DNA of 10,065 nucleotides from Methyloceanibacter sp. (GCA_025449615.1 JANWJA010000032.1:1-10065); one strand, 5' to 3'. Positions 1 through 6,292 are shown, counted from the stretch's first letter. Notes: generated by a model not told the origin, from the sequence alone. Numbers and translations: made by a program.

Positions 1-188
1 AGCAGCTGATCCTCGATCCGGGCGATCTCGTCTTTGAGCGAGAGCTTCTTCTTTTTCAATCGCTTCAATTGTAGCGGGTCCGCCCGGCCGGATTCCTCGA
101 GCGCGTTGATGGCGCTGTCGAGGTCGCGATGTTCCTGCTTGAGCTTGGCCAGCATCGCGCGGAGTTCGCGAATCTCCTCGCTCTCCAT
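1..188 (-). CDS. DUF465 (YdcH-like) small coiled-coil protein, 3' end cut by window
   Basis: The first 62 codons are visible and the C-terminus runs off the left edge. The protein begins MESEEIRELR and continues as a charged amphipathic helix pair with the DUF465 signature: an early helix with H at about 20 (KQEHRDLD), a short D-P turn near residue 37, then the KRLKKKKLSLKDEI block at about 42-55 that marks the family. DUF465 proteins are usually 55-80 residues, so only a few residues should be missing. The ATG at 188 has GAGAGGGG ending 5 nt upstream, a strong ribosome binding site. It is transcribed divergently from a second DUF465 gene (375-551). The family is common in proteobacteria, often as tandem or divergent pairs, and its molecular role is not established; a helical hairpin binding a partner is the usual assumption. 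Confidence 0.9.
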   Translation of the reverse strand, partial: MESEEIRELRAMLAKLKQEHRDLDSAINALEESGRADPLQLKRLKKKKLSLKDEIARIEDQL

Positions 189-315
189 CGGACGCCCCTC
201 TCCCCTCGAAGGGCCTAAGTTTACGGCGAAATCCGCCCCATGCAAGGGGTGCGCCTTTTCTAGGCACTGCTAAGAGACGAAACCAAGTGTGAGGGGAAAG
301 AGTTTTGGGGGATTA

Positions 316-337
316 GACAAATCGTCGCCGATTTGTC
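316..337. promoter_or_regulatory. Perfect 9-bp palindrome between divergent DUF465 genes
   Basis: GACAAATCG at 316-324 and CGATTTGTC at 329-337 are exact inverted repeats separated by TCGC. The element sits 38-59 nt upstream of the right DUF465 start and about 130 nt upstream of the left one. No T-run follows on either strand, so it is not an intrinsic terminator. It could be an operator for a dimeric repressor or a leader hairpin. The rest of 189-374 holds no gene that I can support. Confidence 0.55.
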
Positions 338-374
338 ACTATGGTTAGCCCGAGACCAACTATGGAGGTCCGAT

Positions 375-551
375 ATGGCGCTTGAAGGACATCTCGTGGA
401 GTTGTCAGAAAAACACCGTGCCCTTGACCGCAAAATCGAAGAGGAACTGGCCAGGCCGTTAGCTGACCCGGTCAAGGTAGCTGAATGGAAGCGTCAGAAG
501 CTGCGTTTGAAAGATGAGATCGAGAAATTGAAACACGAGCCGAGCCACTAG
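375..551 (+). CDS. DUF465 (YdcH-like) small protein
   Basis: A 58-residue protein, MALEGHLVEL to HEPSH. The frame is open from an earlier ATG at 333, but the ATG at 375 has GGAGG at 364-368 with 6 nt spacing and gives the normal family length, so I choose it; the earlier start would add an untypical 14-residue head. The DUF465 pattern is clear: H at 6 and 13 in a leucine-rich helix, the turn around residues 28-31 (LADP), then the KRQKLRLKDEIEKL block at 38-51. It is a divergent paralogue of the gene at 1-188. Its stop codon lies inside the stem-loop of its own terminator (539-564). Function unknown; probably a cytosolic helical hairpin. Confidence 0.9.
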   Translation: MALEGHLVELSEKHRALDRKIEEELARPLADPVKVAEWKRQKLRLKDEIEKLKHEPSH

Positions 552-564
552 TCGCTCGGCTTTT
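539..564 (+). terminator. Intrinsic terminator of DUF465 gene
   Basis: GCCGAGC (539-545) pairs with GCTCGGC (554-560) around an 8-nt loop that contains the stop codon (549-551). TTTT follows at 561-564. The stem has 7 perfect GC-rich pairs; the short T-run makes it moderate rather than strong. Confidence 0.75.
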
Positions 565-639
565 GCACTTTACGACAAAGGTCGCAGGGGCCGGAGCCTA
601 TCCGCCCCGAGCGGCCTTTGGCATCTCTGGGCCGGGGAT

Positions 640-681
640 TTGTGCTAGGTCAAAGCGATGGGTGTCGCGGCGAACTTATCT
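640..681 (+). promoter_or_regulatory. FNR/FixK-like box and -10 element upstream of cytochrome c
   Basis: TTGTGCTAGGTCAA at 640-653 fits the TTG-N8-CAA core of CRP/FNR-family sites (consensus TTGAT-N4-ATCAA), with the right half matching better than the left. Its centre is 646.5. A site acting at -41.5 predicts a start at about 688 and a -10 hexamer at 676-681, where TTATCT is found. This leaves a 25-nt leader before the TTG start at 713. Oxygen-responsive control would suit a c-type cytochrome, but the assignment rests on pattern matching only. Confidence 0.4.
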
Positions 682-712
682 GCCGTACCCGAATCGCTGA
701 AGGAGGGCACCG

Positions 713-1072
713 TTGCCAGATGTGATCCGTAGAGCGTGCTTGGGCAGGGCATCGGCCTTCCTCTTAGCGGTGGCGCTGATGGTTGTTTGCGCCGCGCCGG
801 CGAGGGCCGCGGATAAGAACCTCGTCGACAAGGGCGAAGCTCTGGTCAAAGAGAACTGCTCGCGCTGCCATGCGATCGGTAAGGAGGGCGACAGTCCCCA
901 TCCGCCGGCGCCGCCATTCCGCACGCTCTCCAAGAAATACCCGATCGAGGACCTTGCCGAATCACTCGCCGAAGGCATCGTCTCCGGCCATCCCGATATG
1001 CCGATCTTCGTGTTTGGGCCCCACGATGTCGACGCGATCATCGATTATTTGCAGTCGATCCAGGTTCAATAG
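713..1072 (+). CDS. Small periplasmic class I c-type cytochrome
   Basis: A 119-residue precursor of a mono-haem cytochrome c, an electron carrier. The signal peptide has a basic n-region (RR at 6-7), a hydrophobic core at about 13-28 and a probable cleavage after ARA (residue 32). The haem-binding CSRCH is at 49-53 and the likely sixth ligand is M96 in the HPDMPIF context. The mature protein of about 87 residues is typical for a small class I cytochrome. I accept the TTG start at 713 because AGGAGGG (701-707) sits 5 nt upstream and the resulting signal peptide is complete. The redox partner is not identifiable: neither neighbour encodes an oxidase or reductase. It lies downstream of a terminator and has its own candidate redox-responsive promoter. 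Confidence 0.92.
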   Translation: MPDVIRRACLGRASAFLLAVALMVVCAAPARAADKNLVDKGEALVKENCSRCHAIGKEGDSPHPPAPPFRTLSKKYPIEDLAESLAEGIVSGHPDMPIFVFGPHDVDAIIDYLQSIQVQ

Positions 1073-1088
1073 AACTCAAGCGCCGGCC

Positions 1089-1180
1089 TAACGTGGCGCT
1101 CATGCAACTCATCTCGGATTTCTGTTGGTCTTGCTGGCAATTAACCCCCGAATTCAATTCTTTTGTGCGGCGCCACGTTA
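1089..1180. repeat. Widely spaced perfect 11-bp inverted repeat
   Basis: TAACGTGGCGC at 1089-1099 and GCGCCACGTTA at 1170-1180 are exact inverse complements with 70 nt between them. The right arm lies between the proposed -35 and -10 elements of the SH3b gene, and the left arm is just after the cytochrome stop. The left arm also takes part in a short local stem, AGCGCC (1079-1084) with GGCGCT (1095-1100). No T-run follows. It could be paired operator half-sites or a long-range RNA stem. Confidence 0.5.
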
Positions 1181-1196
1181 AAGTCGATATTATAAT
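1163..1196 (+). promoter_or_regulatory. Candidate promoter of the SH3b protein gene
   Basis: TTGTGC at 1163-1168 is followed after 17 nt by GATATT (1186-1191), which runs into an exact TATAAT at 1191-1196. The area is AT-rich against its surroundings. Transcription would begin near 1200 and give a leader of about 80 nt. Moderate support only. Confidence 0.35.
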
Positions 1197-1280
1197 TCAC
1201 GTCTCGTTAAGCATCCCGCGTCAAGACTGATTTATGGGCAACGCGCGCCAATTGGTTCGCGGACGAAGGGGAGAACGGCG

Positions 1281-2027
1281 ATCAAAAAGCTCGTTACCAT
1301 GTTGGTGATCATGGGGGCGTTGGCCTATATGGCGATCCTCTCGGTCGGCGTGCCGGCTCCCTCGACCGTGCGCGCGGACGACAAGTCCGAGCGCAAGCTC
1401 GCCTATGAGCAGACCATTGCCGACAGCGCGAACCGCCCCTTGGCGCCGGAAGAGGAGGACGCCGCTGCCGATCAATCCTGGCAGGCGACCGTCGAGGTGA
1501 GCGAACCCACACCTCAAGGAAGCGAACCTGCTCCCCAAGACGATGGCAATGACGTCACTGCGAGCCTCGATCAGCCCGCGACCGGGGCCGAGGACACCGA
1601 GCAGCAGCCCGGGACTGAAGAAGAACAGATCGGCATGCCGGCCGAGCAAGAGGCCAACGAGACCGAGACGAGCGCGGTCGAGGCCACCGGTTCTCTACCC
1701 GAGGAGCAACCCCAAGATGAATGGGTGCAGATCGCGATCTCCGGCGCATCGATGTATGCCTCAGCCGCCGACGATGCCACGGTACTGTTCGCCTTCCCCT
1801 CGGGCCGGAAGCTGAAAGTGGTTGCCCGGCAAGAAGGCTGGCTGCAAGTCACCGACCCGCAAAGCAGTACGACCGGATGGATGAAGGCCGCCTATTTGTC
1901 GCCCGTTGGACCCACCTATCCGCAGCAACAAGCCCAGAGCTATGAATACCGCGAGCGGCCGAACTGGTTCCGCCGCCAGCGCGAGGGCATGGGCGGCATG
2001 ATCAACCGCGCACTCGGCGGCTGGTAG
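1281..2027 (+). CDS. Exported SH3b-domain protein with acidic linker (possible ATC start)
   Basis: The N-terminus is a hydrophobic segment ending VRADD, likely a signal peptide or anchor. A low-complexity, Glu/Asp/Pro/Gln-rich linker follows (about 56-146). A bacterial SH3 domain then starts at EWVQIAISGASMYA and ends TTGWMKAAYLSPV. The tail is basic and Gly-rich. SH3b domains in secreted proteins commonly bind peptidoglycan or peptides, so a cell-envelope role is likely. The first canonical in-frame start is ATG 1299 (242 aa). However, the only good ribosome binding site, AAGGGGAG at 1266-1273, is 25 nt from it and only 7 nt from the in-frame ATC at 1281. Starting at 1281 (248 aa) adds IKKLVT, supplying the positive n-region that a signal sequence needs. 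The frame is open back to a stop at 1179. It converges on the radical SAM gene, 25 bp apart. Confidence 0.8.
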   Translation: MKKLVTMLVIMGALAYMAILSVGVPAPSTVRADDKSERKLAYEQTIADSANRPLAPEEEDAAADQSWQATVEVSEPTPQGSEPAPQDDGNDVTASLDQPATGAEDTEQQPGTEEEQIGMPAEQEANETETSAVEATGSLPEEQPQDEWVQIAISGASMYASAADDATVLFAFPSGRKLKVVARQEGWLQVTDPQSSTTGWMKAAYLSPVGPTYPQQQAQSYEYRERPNWFRRQREGMGGMINRALGGW

Positions 2028-2052
2028 GCTCTTCCAAATCAATTGCTGAAAT

Positions 2053-3915
2053 TTAGGCCCGCGGGGCTATCTCGGCGTGCTCCTCATGACCGTGATGGTC
2101 GTGGTGAGGAGGCTCGCCATGGTGATGACCGCTGACGTTGACGGGCTGGGGGTGCGGCTTGATGCCGGCGACGCGGTGCTCGCGCTCGACGGCGACGCGC
2201 GCGGCGTCGTTCTGCGTATAGAGCTCCATATGCTCGGCATCTTCCTCGGCGACGGGGATCAAAGCGTCGTCGCGGTAGGATTTTGCGTTGGGATCGGCTT
2301 CGACCTCGTCGCAAAAGCGCTTCAACATCAGCCAGCGCTGCGCGAGCTTGGCATGTCGGCTGACCGTGTCGGCGGCATATTTGGCATAGAACGCCACGAT
2401 GCCTTCGAGCGGCATGCCAGGGCGGCGGTCCTTGCGATATTTGATGCGGAAGATGCCCCATTGCAGCGGGTGCAGATTCTCGATCTTCACCGCGCTCGAG
2501 AACCACAGCAGCACCGGCATCAGCGCGCGGATATTGATGCCCTTGGCATAGGCCCGGCGGATCACGGTCTTCAGATGCTCGTCGGTGTAGAAAATATCCC
2601 AGGCGGTGCGATAGGCGTCTTGCCATTCCTCTCGGCTCATCTTGGCGTGGCCGGTCACGACATGCTCGAGCTCGTATTTGTTCATGTCGGCATCCATCGC
2701 CACGCCCTTCTCGGCGAGCACTTTGTGATCCTCGGAGCCGGGAAGCGGGGTCAGCACGAAAAACTCTAATGCGTCGAGCGGTAGCTCGCGCTTGATGATC
2801 TCCAGATCGTGACGGATCGATTCCGGCGTGTCTTGCGGGAAGCCCAGAATGTAACCGGCAAATGTCATGATGCCGGCCTCTTTGAAGTCGAGCAGCATTT
2901 TCCGGTACTCGGTGATCTTGTTCTGCCGCTTCTTCGCCGCGATCAGATTTGCCGGGTTGATATTCTCCAATCCGATGAAGACGCGGGTGACGCCGGCGCG
3001 GCGCGATTTCTCGATGAAGTGTGGGATCTTGTGGCAGAGCGTGTCGACCTGGATCATGAAGCGGACGTCGAGGCCGTCCACCTCGCGCACTTTGATGATG
3101 CGGTCGTAGATCGCTTCCCAATCCTTGTTGCGGGCGAAATTGTCGTCGGTGATGAAGAAGCGCTTGATGCCTTGTGCCCAATTGATCTTGAGAATTTGCT
3201 CAATCGAATCCGGAGAACGATAACGCGACTTGCGGCCCTGCACGTTGATGATGGTGCAGAACGAACATTGGAACGGGCAGCCGCGGCCGGCATCGAAGCT
3301 GGTGACGTTGCCGACGGTATATTTGACGAAGTCGGCGGGGAGAAATGGCGGCGCGGCGACCGAGCCGATATCCGGCAGATCCTTCATGTAATTGTAGAGC
3401 GGACGAAGCGTGCCGCGGCTCGCGTCGATCAAGACCTCGTCCAGCCGGCCTTCGGCTTCGCCGGCAAAGATGGCGATGCCGAGGCTTTGCGCTTCCTTGA
3501 TGTCGTCGGGAATCTCGGGAAGCATGGCGAGGCAGCCCGACACATGGAAGCCACCGATGACGACGGGAATACCGGCCGCCCGAAGCGGCCGGCAGATATC
3601 CAGCGCGCGTGGAAATTCATTCGACTGCGCGCCGATGATGCCGACCAGGCCAAAATTGCCATGGGCCTTGAGGCGCTTGATGATTTCGGTAGCCTTGACG
3701 CGGGTATTGGTCTCATCGATCGCGGTCACGTCGATGGCGACGTCGTCGCCCAAGATGCTGCGCTCCCCGGCGTCTGTCGCGAGCGCATAGACTGCGGCAA
3801 GCGAGTTCGACGGCATGGTCGAGCGCAACCATTGCACGACATAGCCGTCATCGTCGTAATGCGACGGCTTGATCAGAATGAGTTGAAAGCGCCGGCTCGG
3901 GGCCTTCTTCAGCAT
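2053..3915 (-). CDS. Radical SAM enzyme with B12-binding-type N-terminal domain and His-rich tail
   Basis: A 620-residue protein. Residues about 10-165 look like a Rossmann-type cobalamin-binding domain (alternating strands, GIIGAQSNEFPRAL, VVIGGFHVS). The radical SAM [4Fe-4S] motif is C213, C217, C220 in GRGCPFQCSFC, followed by the barrel to about 390 (FFITDDNF, RVFIGLENIN, ILGFPQDTPES). A long C-terminal region follows, and the last part holds 10 His between 588 and 613, probably a metal-binding tail. An N-terminal block (PSHYDDDGYVVQWLRS) is distinctive. The frame is open to 4068, but ATG 3915 has AAGGTGGGG 7 nt upstream and starts at the conserved domain. B12-radical SAM enzymes are often methylases or ring-modifying enzymes of secondary or lipid metabolism; the substrate here is unknown. 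It follows the DUF1622 and acyl-CoA synthetase genes on the same strand after a 197-nt gap. Confidence 0.88.
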   Translation of the reverse strand: MLKKAPSRRFQLILIKPSHYDDDGYVVQWLRSTMPSNSLAAVYALATDAGERSILGDDVAIDVTAIDETNTRVKATEIIKRLKAHGNFGLVGIIGAQSNEFPRALDICRPLRAAGIPVVIGGFHVSGCLAMLPEIPDDIKEAQSLGIAIFAGEAEGRLDEVLIDASRGTLRPLYNYMKDLPDIGSVAAPPFLPADFVKYTVGNVTSFDAGRGCPFQCSFCTIINVQGRKSRYRSPDSIEQILKINWAQGIKRFFITDDNFARNKDWEAIYDRIIKVREVDGLDVRFMIQVDTLCHKIPHFIEKSRRAGVTRVFIGLENINPANLIAAKKRQNKITEYRKMLLDFKEAGIMTFAGYILGFPQDTPESIRHDLEIIKRELPLDALEFFVLTPLPGSEDHKVLAEKGVAMDADMNKYELEHVVTGHAKMSREEWQDAYRTAWDIFYTDEHLKTVIRRAYAKGINIRALMPVLLWFSSAVKIENLHPLQWGIFRIKYRKDRRPGMPLEGIVAFYAKYAADTVSRHAKLAQRWLMLKRFCDEVEADPNAKSYRDDALIPVAEEDAEHMELYTQNDAARVAVEREHRVAGIKPHPQPVNVSGHHHGEPPHHDHHGHEEHAEIAPRA

Positions 3916-3963
3916 TATGGGTCCCCACCTTAGAGGATGCCCAAATTCTGGGAGACGCGGCGT

Positions 3964-3987
3964 TCGACCTCGACAGCGCGAGGTCGA
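3964..3987. repeat. Perfect 9-bp inverted repeat upstream of the radical SAM gene
   Basis: TCGACCTCG (3964-3972) and CGAGGTCGA (3979-3987) are separated by 6 nt, giving a strong stem 49-72 nt upstream of the radical SAM start. On the minus strand the following bases are GC-rich with no T-run, so it is not a terminator. It may be an operator or a leader hairpin. Elsewhere in 3916-4112 there is a weak stem at 4021-4034 followed on the minus strand by four T's, possibly a poor terminator for DUF1622. Confidence 0.45.
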
Positions 3988-4112
3988 TGGCGTCACAATT
4001 TTTACGAAACCCCCAAAACCCGCGCACCGGCGCGCTGCCAAAGCAGCGGGCCCAATGGACTCAACCACATTCCGGCTGGTGCGTCCAACGAATAGGGGTC
4101 GTAGATCAACGG

Positions 4113-4478
4113 CTATTTCGCCCGAGATTTCACGCCGGTAGCTTTATCGAACGAGGCAATGTCCTTCGCCAGAAAATAATTGAGCATGGTGCGAATGGTG
4201 GCGATCACGGCGAGCTTGGAGATGTCGTCCCAGGTGGGTGCGACTGCGGTGCGCACCAAATCGGCGGCAAGCGCAAATTCCAGCGCGAGCAAGATCCAGG
4301 TGGCGAAGCGGAGCCAGATTTCACGGCCGCGCGGCGAGTCGGCCTCGCCCTCCCAAATCGCGATTGTGACATGGGATATCGCCTGCACGGCGCCGAAGGT
4401 GACGACCAGCACGGCGCTCGCCTGAATGAACAGCGCGACGAGCTCGGCAATCTCTTTGAAGTTGGTGTCGAGTGTGAT
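4113..4478 (-). CDS. DUF1622 family membrane protein (possible ATC start)
   Basis: The protein has the DUF1622 pattern: helix 1 (about 11-34, ELVALFIQASAVLVVTFGAV), an exposed loop with RGREIWLRFA, helix 2 (WILLALEFALAADLVRT), the family signature APTWDDISKLAVIATIRT, then a terminal NYFLAKD helix. It is probably a three-helix inner-membrane protein of unknown function. The first canonical in-frame start is GTG 4412 (99 aa), which lies in the middle of helix 1 and has no ribosome binding site. AAGGGGG at 4493-4487 sits 8 nt before an in-frame ATC at 4478, which would give 121 aa with a complete helix 1. The frame stays open from the acyl-CoA synthetase stop (4550-4548), which is in the same frame. 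The gap between the two genes is 69 nt, so co-transcription is likely. Confidence 0.82.
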   Translation of the reverse strand: MTLDTNFKEIAELVALFIQASAVLVVTFGAVQAISHVTIAIWEGEADSPRGREIWLRFATWILLALEFALAADLVRTAVAPTWDDISKLAVIATIRTMLNYFLAKDIASFDKATGVKSRAK

Positions 4479-4547
4479 GGCTGATTCCCCCTTGGCTTCA
4501 AGATTGACGCAAGTCCTGCGTTCGCCGCAAGCCGGAATTGGGCCGCG

Positions 4548-6173
4548 TCAGGCCTTGTCCGCCAACTCGCGCAGCTTGAATTTCTGGATCTTGCCGGTCG
4601 AAGTCTTCGGGATGTCGGTGAAGATGACATGGCGCGGGCATTTGTAGCGCGCGAGCCTCTCCTTGCACCAGGCGATGATCTCCTCCGCGGTCGCTTTGGC
4701 ATCGGGCCTGAGCTCGATAAAGGCACACGGCGTCTCGCCCCACTTGTCGTCATGCTTGGCGACGACGGCGGCTGAAGCGACCGCGGGGTGCTTATAGAGC
4801 ACGTCTTCCACTTCGATCGAGGAGATGTTCTCGCCGCCGGAGATGATGATGTCCTTAGAGCGATCCTTCAGCTGGATATAGCCGTCAGGATGCAGCACGC
4901 CGAGATCGCCGGAATGAAACCAGCCACCGGCAAAGGCCTCGTCCGTGGCTTTCTTGTTTTTGAGATAGCCCTTCATGACGATATTACCGCGGAACATGAC
5001 TTCGCCGAGTGTCTCGCCGTCGGCGGGAACGACCTCCATGGTCTCCGGGTCCATCACGGTCAGGCCTTCGAGCGCGACATAGCACACGCCCTGGCGGATG
5101 CGCTTGGCGAGCCGCTCCTCGCCCGGAAGATCGTCCCATTCCTCGTGCCATTCGTTGATGGTCGCGGGCCCATAGGTTTCTGTCAGTCCATAAAGATGCG
5201 TGAGTTCGAATCCGGCCTCGTCCATCTTGGCGAGGACGGCGGCGGGAGGCGGGGCGGCGGCATGATTGAAGGAAACGCGATGATCGAAAGGGCGCTTGTC
5301 TTCCTCTGCGGCGTTGAGCAGGCAGGCCATGACGAAGGGCGCGCCGGAGAGATGGGTCACCCCGTGATCGGCGATGGCGTCGTAAATGGCTTTCGCCCGC
5401 ACCAGGCGGAGACAGACATGAGTGCCGGCGACGGCCGAGATCGACCAGGGGAAGCACCAGCCATTGCAGTGAAACATCGGCAGCGTCCAAAGATAGACTG
5501 GGTGCTGCGTCATGCCTGTGGCAAGCGCGTTGGCGTAACACATCAGGGCGGCGCCGCGATGGGTGTAGACTACGCCTTTGGGATTGCCGGTGGTGCCGCT
5601 GGTGTAGTTCAGGGTGATGGCGTTCCATTCGTCCGATGGCATCTTCCAGTCAAAGTCCGGATTGCCCGACGCCAAGAACTCCTCGTAGTCGATCTCGCCG
5701 AGACGTGTCCCTTCGACGCCGCATTCGAGATCCTGATAATTGACGATGAGAGGCTTTGCCTTGGCGAGCACCAACGCAGCTTTGAGCGTGGGCGTAAACT
5801 CGGTGTCGGCGATCAGAACCTTGGTCCCAGCATGGTCGAGCATGAAGGCAATGGCTTCGGCATCGAGACGGGTATTGATCGAATGCAGTACGGCGCCGAG
5901 CATCGGCGCGCCGTAATGCGCCTCCAACATTGGTGGCGTGTTGGCGAGCATCACCGAGACGGTGTCGCCAACGCCGACGTCCCACGCGGCAAGCACCGAG
6001 GCCAGCCGTCGCGCCCGCGCGTAGAACTCCGCGTAGGAGTAGCGGCGGCTTCCATGAATGATGGCGGTGTGATCTGGAAAAACCTTCGCAGACCGCTCGA
6101 GGAAGACAAGCGGCGTCAGCGGCTGGTAGTTGGCTTCGGTCTTGCCGAGATTGACGTCGTACGCATTTACCAC
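4548..6173 (-). CDS. Acyl-CoA synthetase (AMP-forming), DmdB/medium-chain type
   Basis: A 541-residue member of the ANL adenylating superfamily that activates a carboxylic acid to acyl-AMP and then acyl-CoA. Core motifs are all present: A3 loop YTSGTTGNPKGV at 190-201, A5 YGLTETYGPA at 328-337, A7 GWFHSGDLG at 417-425, hinge and A8 region DRSKDIIISGGENIS at 437-451, and the catalytic lysine K528 in the A10 motif PKTSTGKIQKF. The opening (PLTPLVFLERSAKVFPD) and length resemble the group containing methylmercaptopropionate-CoA ligase DmdB and medium-chain acyl-CoA synthetases, so the exact substrate cannot be fixed. The start is GTG 6173 with AGGGGG at 6185-6180, 6 nt upstream; the ATG at 6166 is out of frame. 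A hairpin (6181-6216) would pair that ribosome binding site. Probably cytosolic or membrane-associated. Confidence 0.93.
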   Translation of the reverse strand: MVNAYDVNLGKTEANYQPLTPLVFLERSAKVFPDHTAIIHGSRRYSYAEFYARARRLASVLAAWDVGVGDTVSVMLANTPPMLEAHYGAPMLGAVLHSINTRLDAEAIAFMLDHAGTKVLIADTEFTPTLKAALVLAKAKPLIVNYQDLECGVEGTRLGEIDYEEFLASGNPDFDWKMPSDEWNAITLNYTSGTTGNPKGVVYTHRGAALMCYANALATGMTQHPVYLWTLPMFHCNGWCFPWSISAVAGTHVCLRLVRAKAIYDAIADHGVTHLSGAPFVMACLLNAAEEDKRPFDHRVSFNHAAAPPPAAVLAKMDEAGFELTHLYGLTETYGPATINEWHEEWDDLPGEERLAKRIRQGVCYVALEGLTVMDPETMEVVPADGETLGEVMFRGNIVMKGYLKNKKATDEAFAGGWFHSGDLGVLHPDGYIQLKDRSKDIIISGGENISSIEVEDVLYKHPAVASAAVVAKHDDKWGETPCAFIELRPDAKATAEEIIAWCKERLARYKCPRHVIFTDIPKTSTGKIQKFKLRELADKA

Positions 6174-6180
6174 CGGGCGC

Positions 6181-6216
6181 CCCCTAGCTGCGCTGCCTTG
6201 ACGCAGCCTAGCGGGG
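6181..6216 (-). promoter_or_regulatory. Leader hairpin that pairs the acyl-CoA synthetase ribosome binding site
   Basis: On the minus strand GCTGCG (6207-6202) pairs with CGCAGC (6192-6187) around a 9-nt loop. After one bulged G the stem continues through CTA/TAG and CCC/GGG. The right arm contains the AGGGG used as ribosome binding site for the GTG at 6173. The stem could limit translation until opened by temperature, a ligand or an RNA. Confidence 0.4.
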
Positions 6217-6230
6217 CTTAAGCCTTGGGA

Positions 6231-6262
6231 TCAATTGCCTTGCACATAGAAACGGCAATTGA
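6231..6262. promoter_or_regulatory. 9-bp inverted repeat upstream of acyl-CoA synthetase, possible operator
   Basis: TCAATTGCC (6231-6239) and GGCAATTGA (6254-6262) are exact inverted repeats with a 14-nt spacer. The element lies 58-89 nt upstream of the acyl-CoA synthetase start and 31 nt downstream of the 29-residue gene stop. No T-run follows on either strand. Position and symmetry fit a repressor operator; an RNA hairpin is the alternative. Confidence 0.45.
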
Positions 6263-6292
6263 GGGGGCTTGCGACGAAGATTTACGCTCGGT

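Noticed and set aside
34..273. 79-codon plus-strand open frame at the left edge
   Set aside because: Serine-rich shadow of the minus-strand DUF465 gene, whose frame matches its family throughout.
2077..3933. Plus-strand open frames (230 and 374 codons) opposite the radical SAM gene
   Set aside because: Antisense shadows of a clear gene; composition is typical of reverse-frame translation of high-GC coding sequence.
3916..4112. Cobalamin riboswitch ahead of the radical SAM gene
   Set aside because: I looked because the enzyme is probably B12-dependent, but saw no B12-box-like core and the interval is short for one.
4788..6221. Long plus-strand open frame (477 codons) opposite the acyl-CoA synthetase
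   Set aside because: It is the antisense shadow of a gene with complete family motifs. GC-rich third positions keep this frame open; the residues resemble no family and there is no ribosome binding site.
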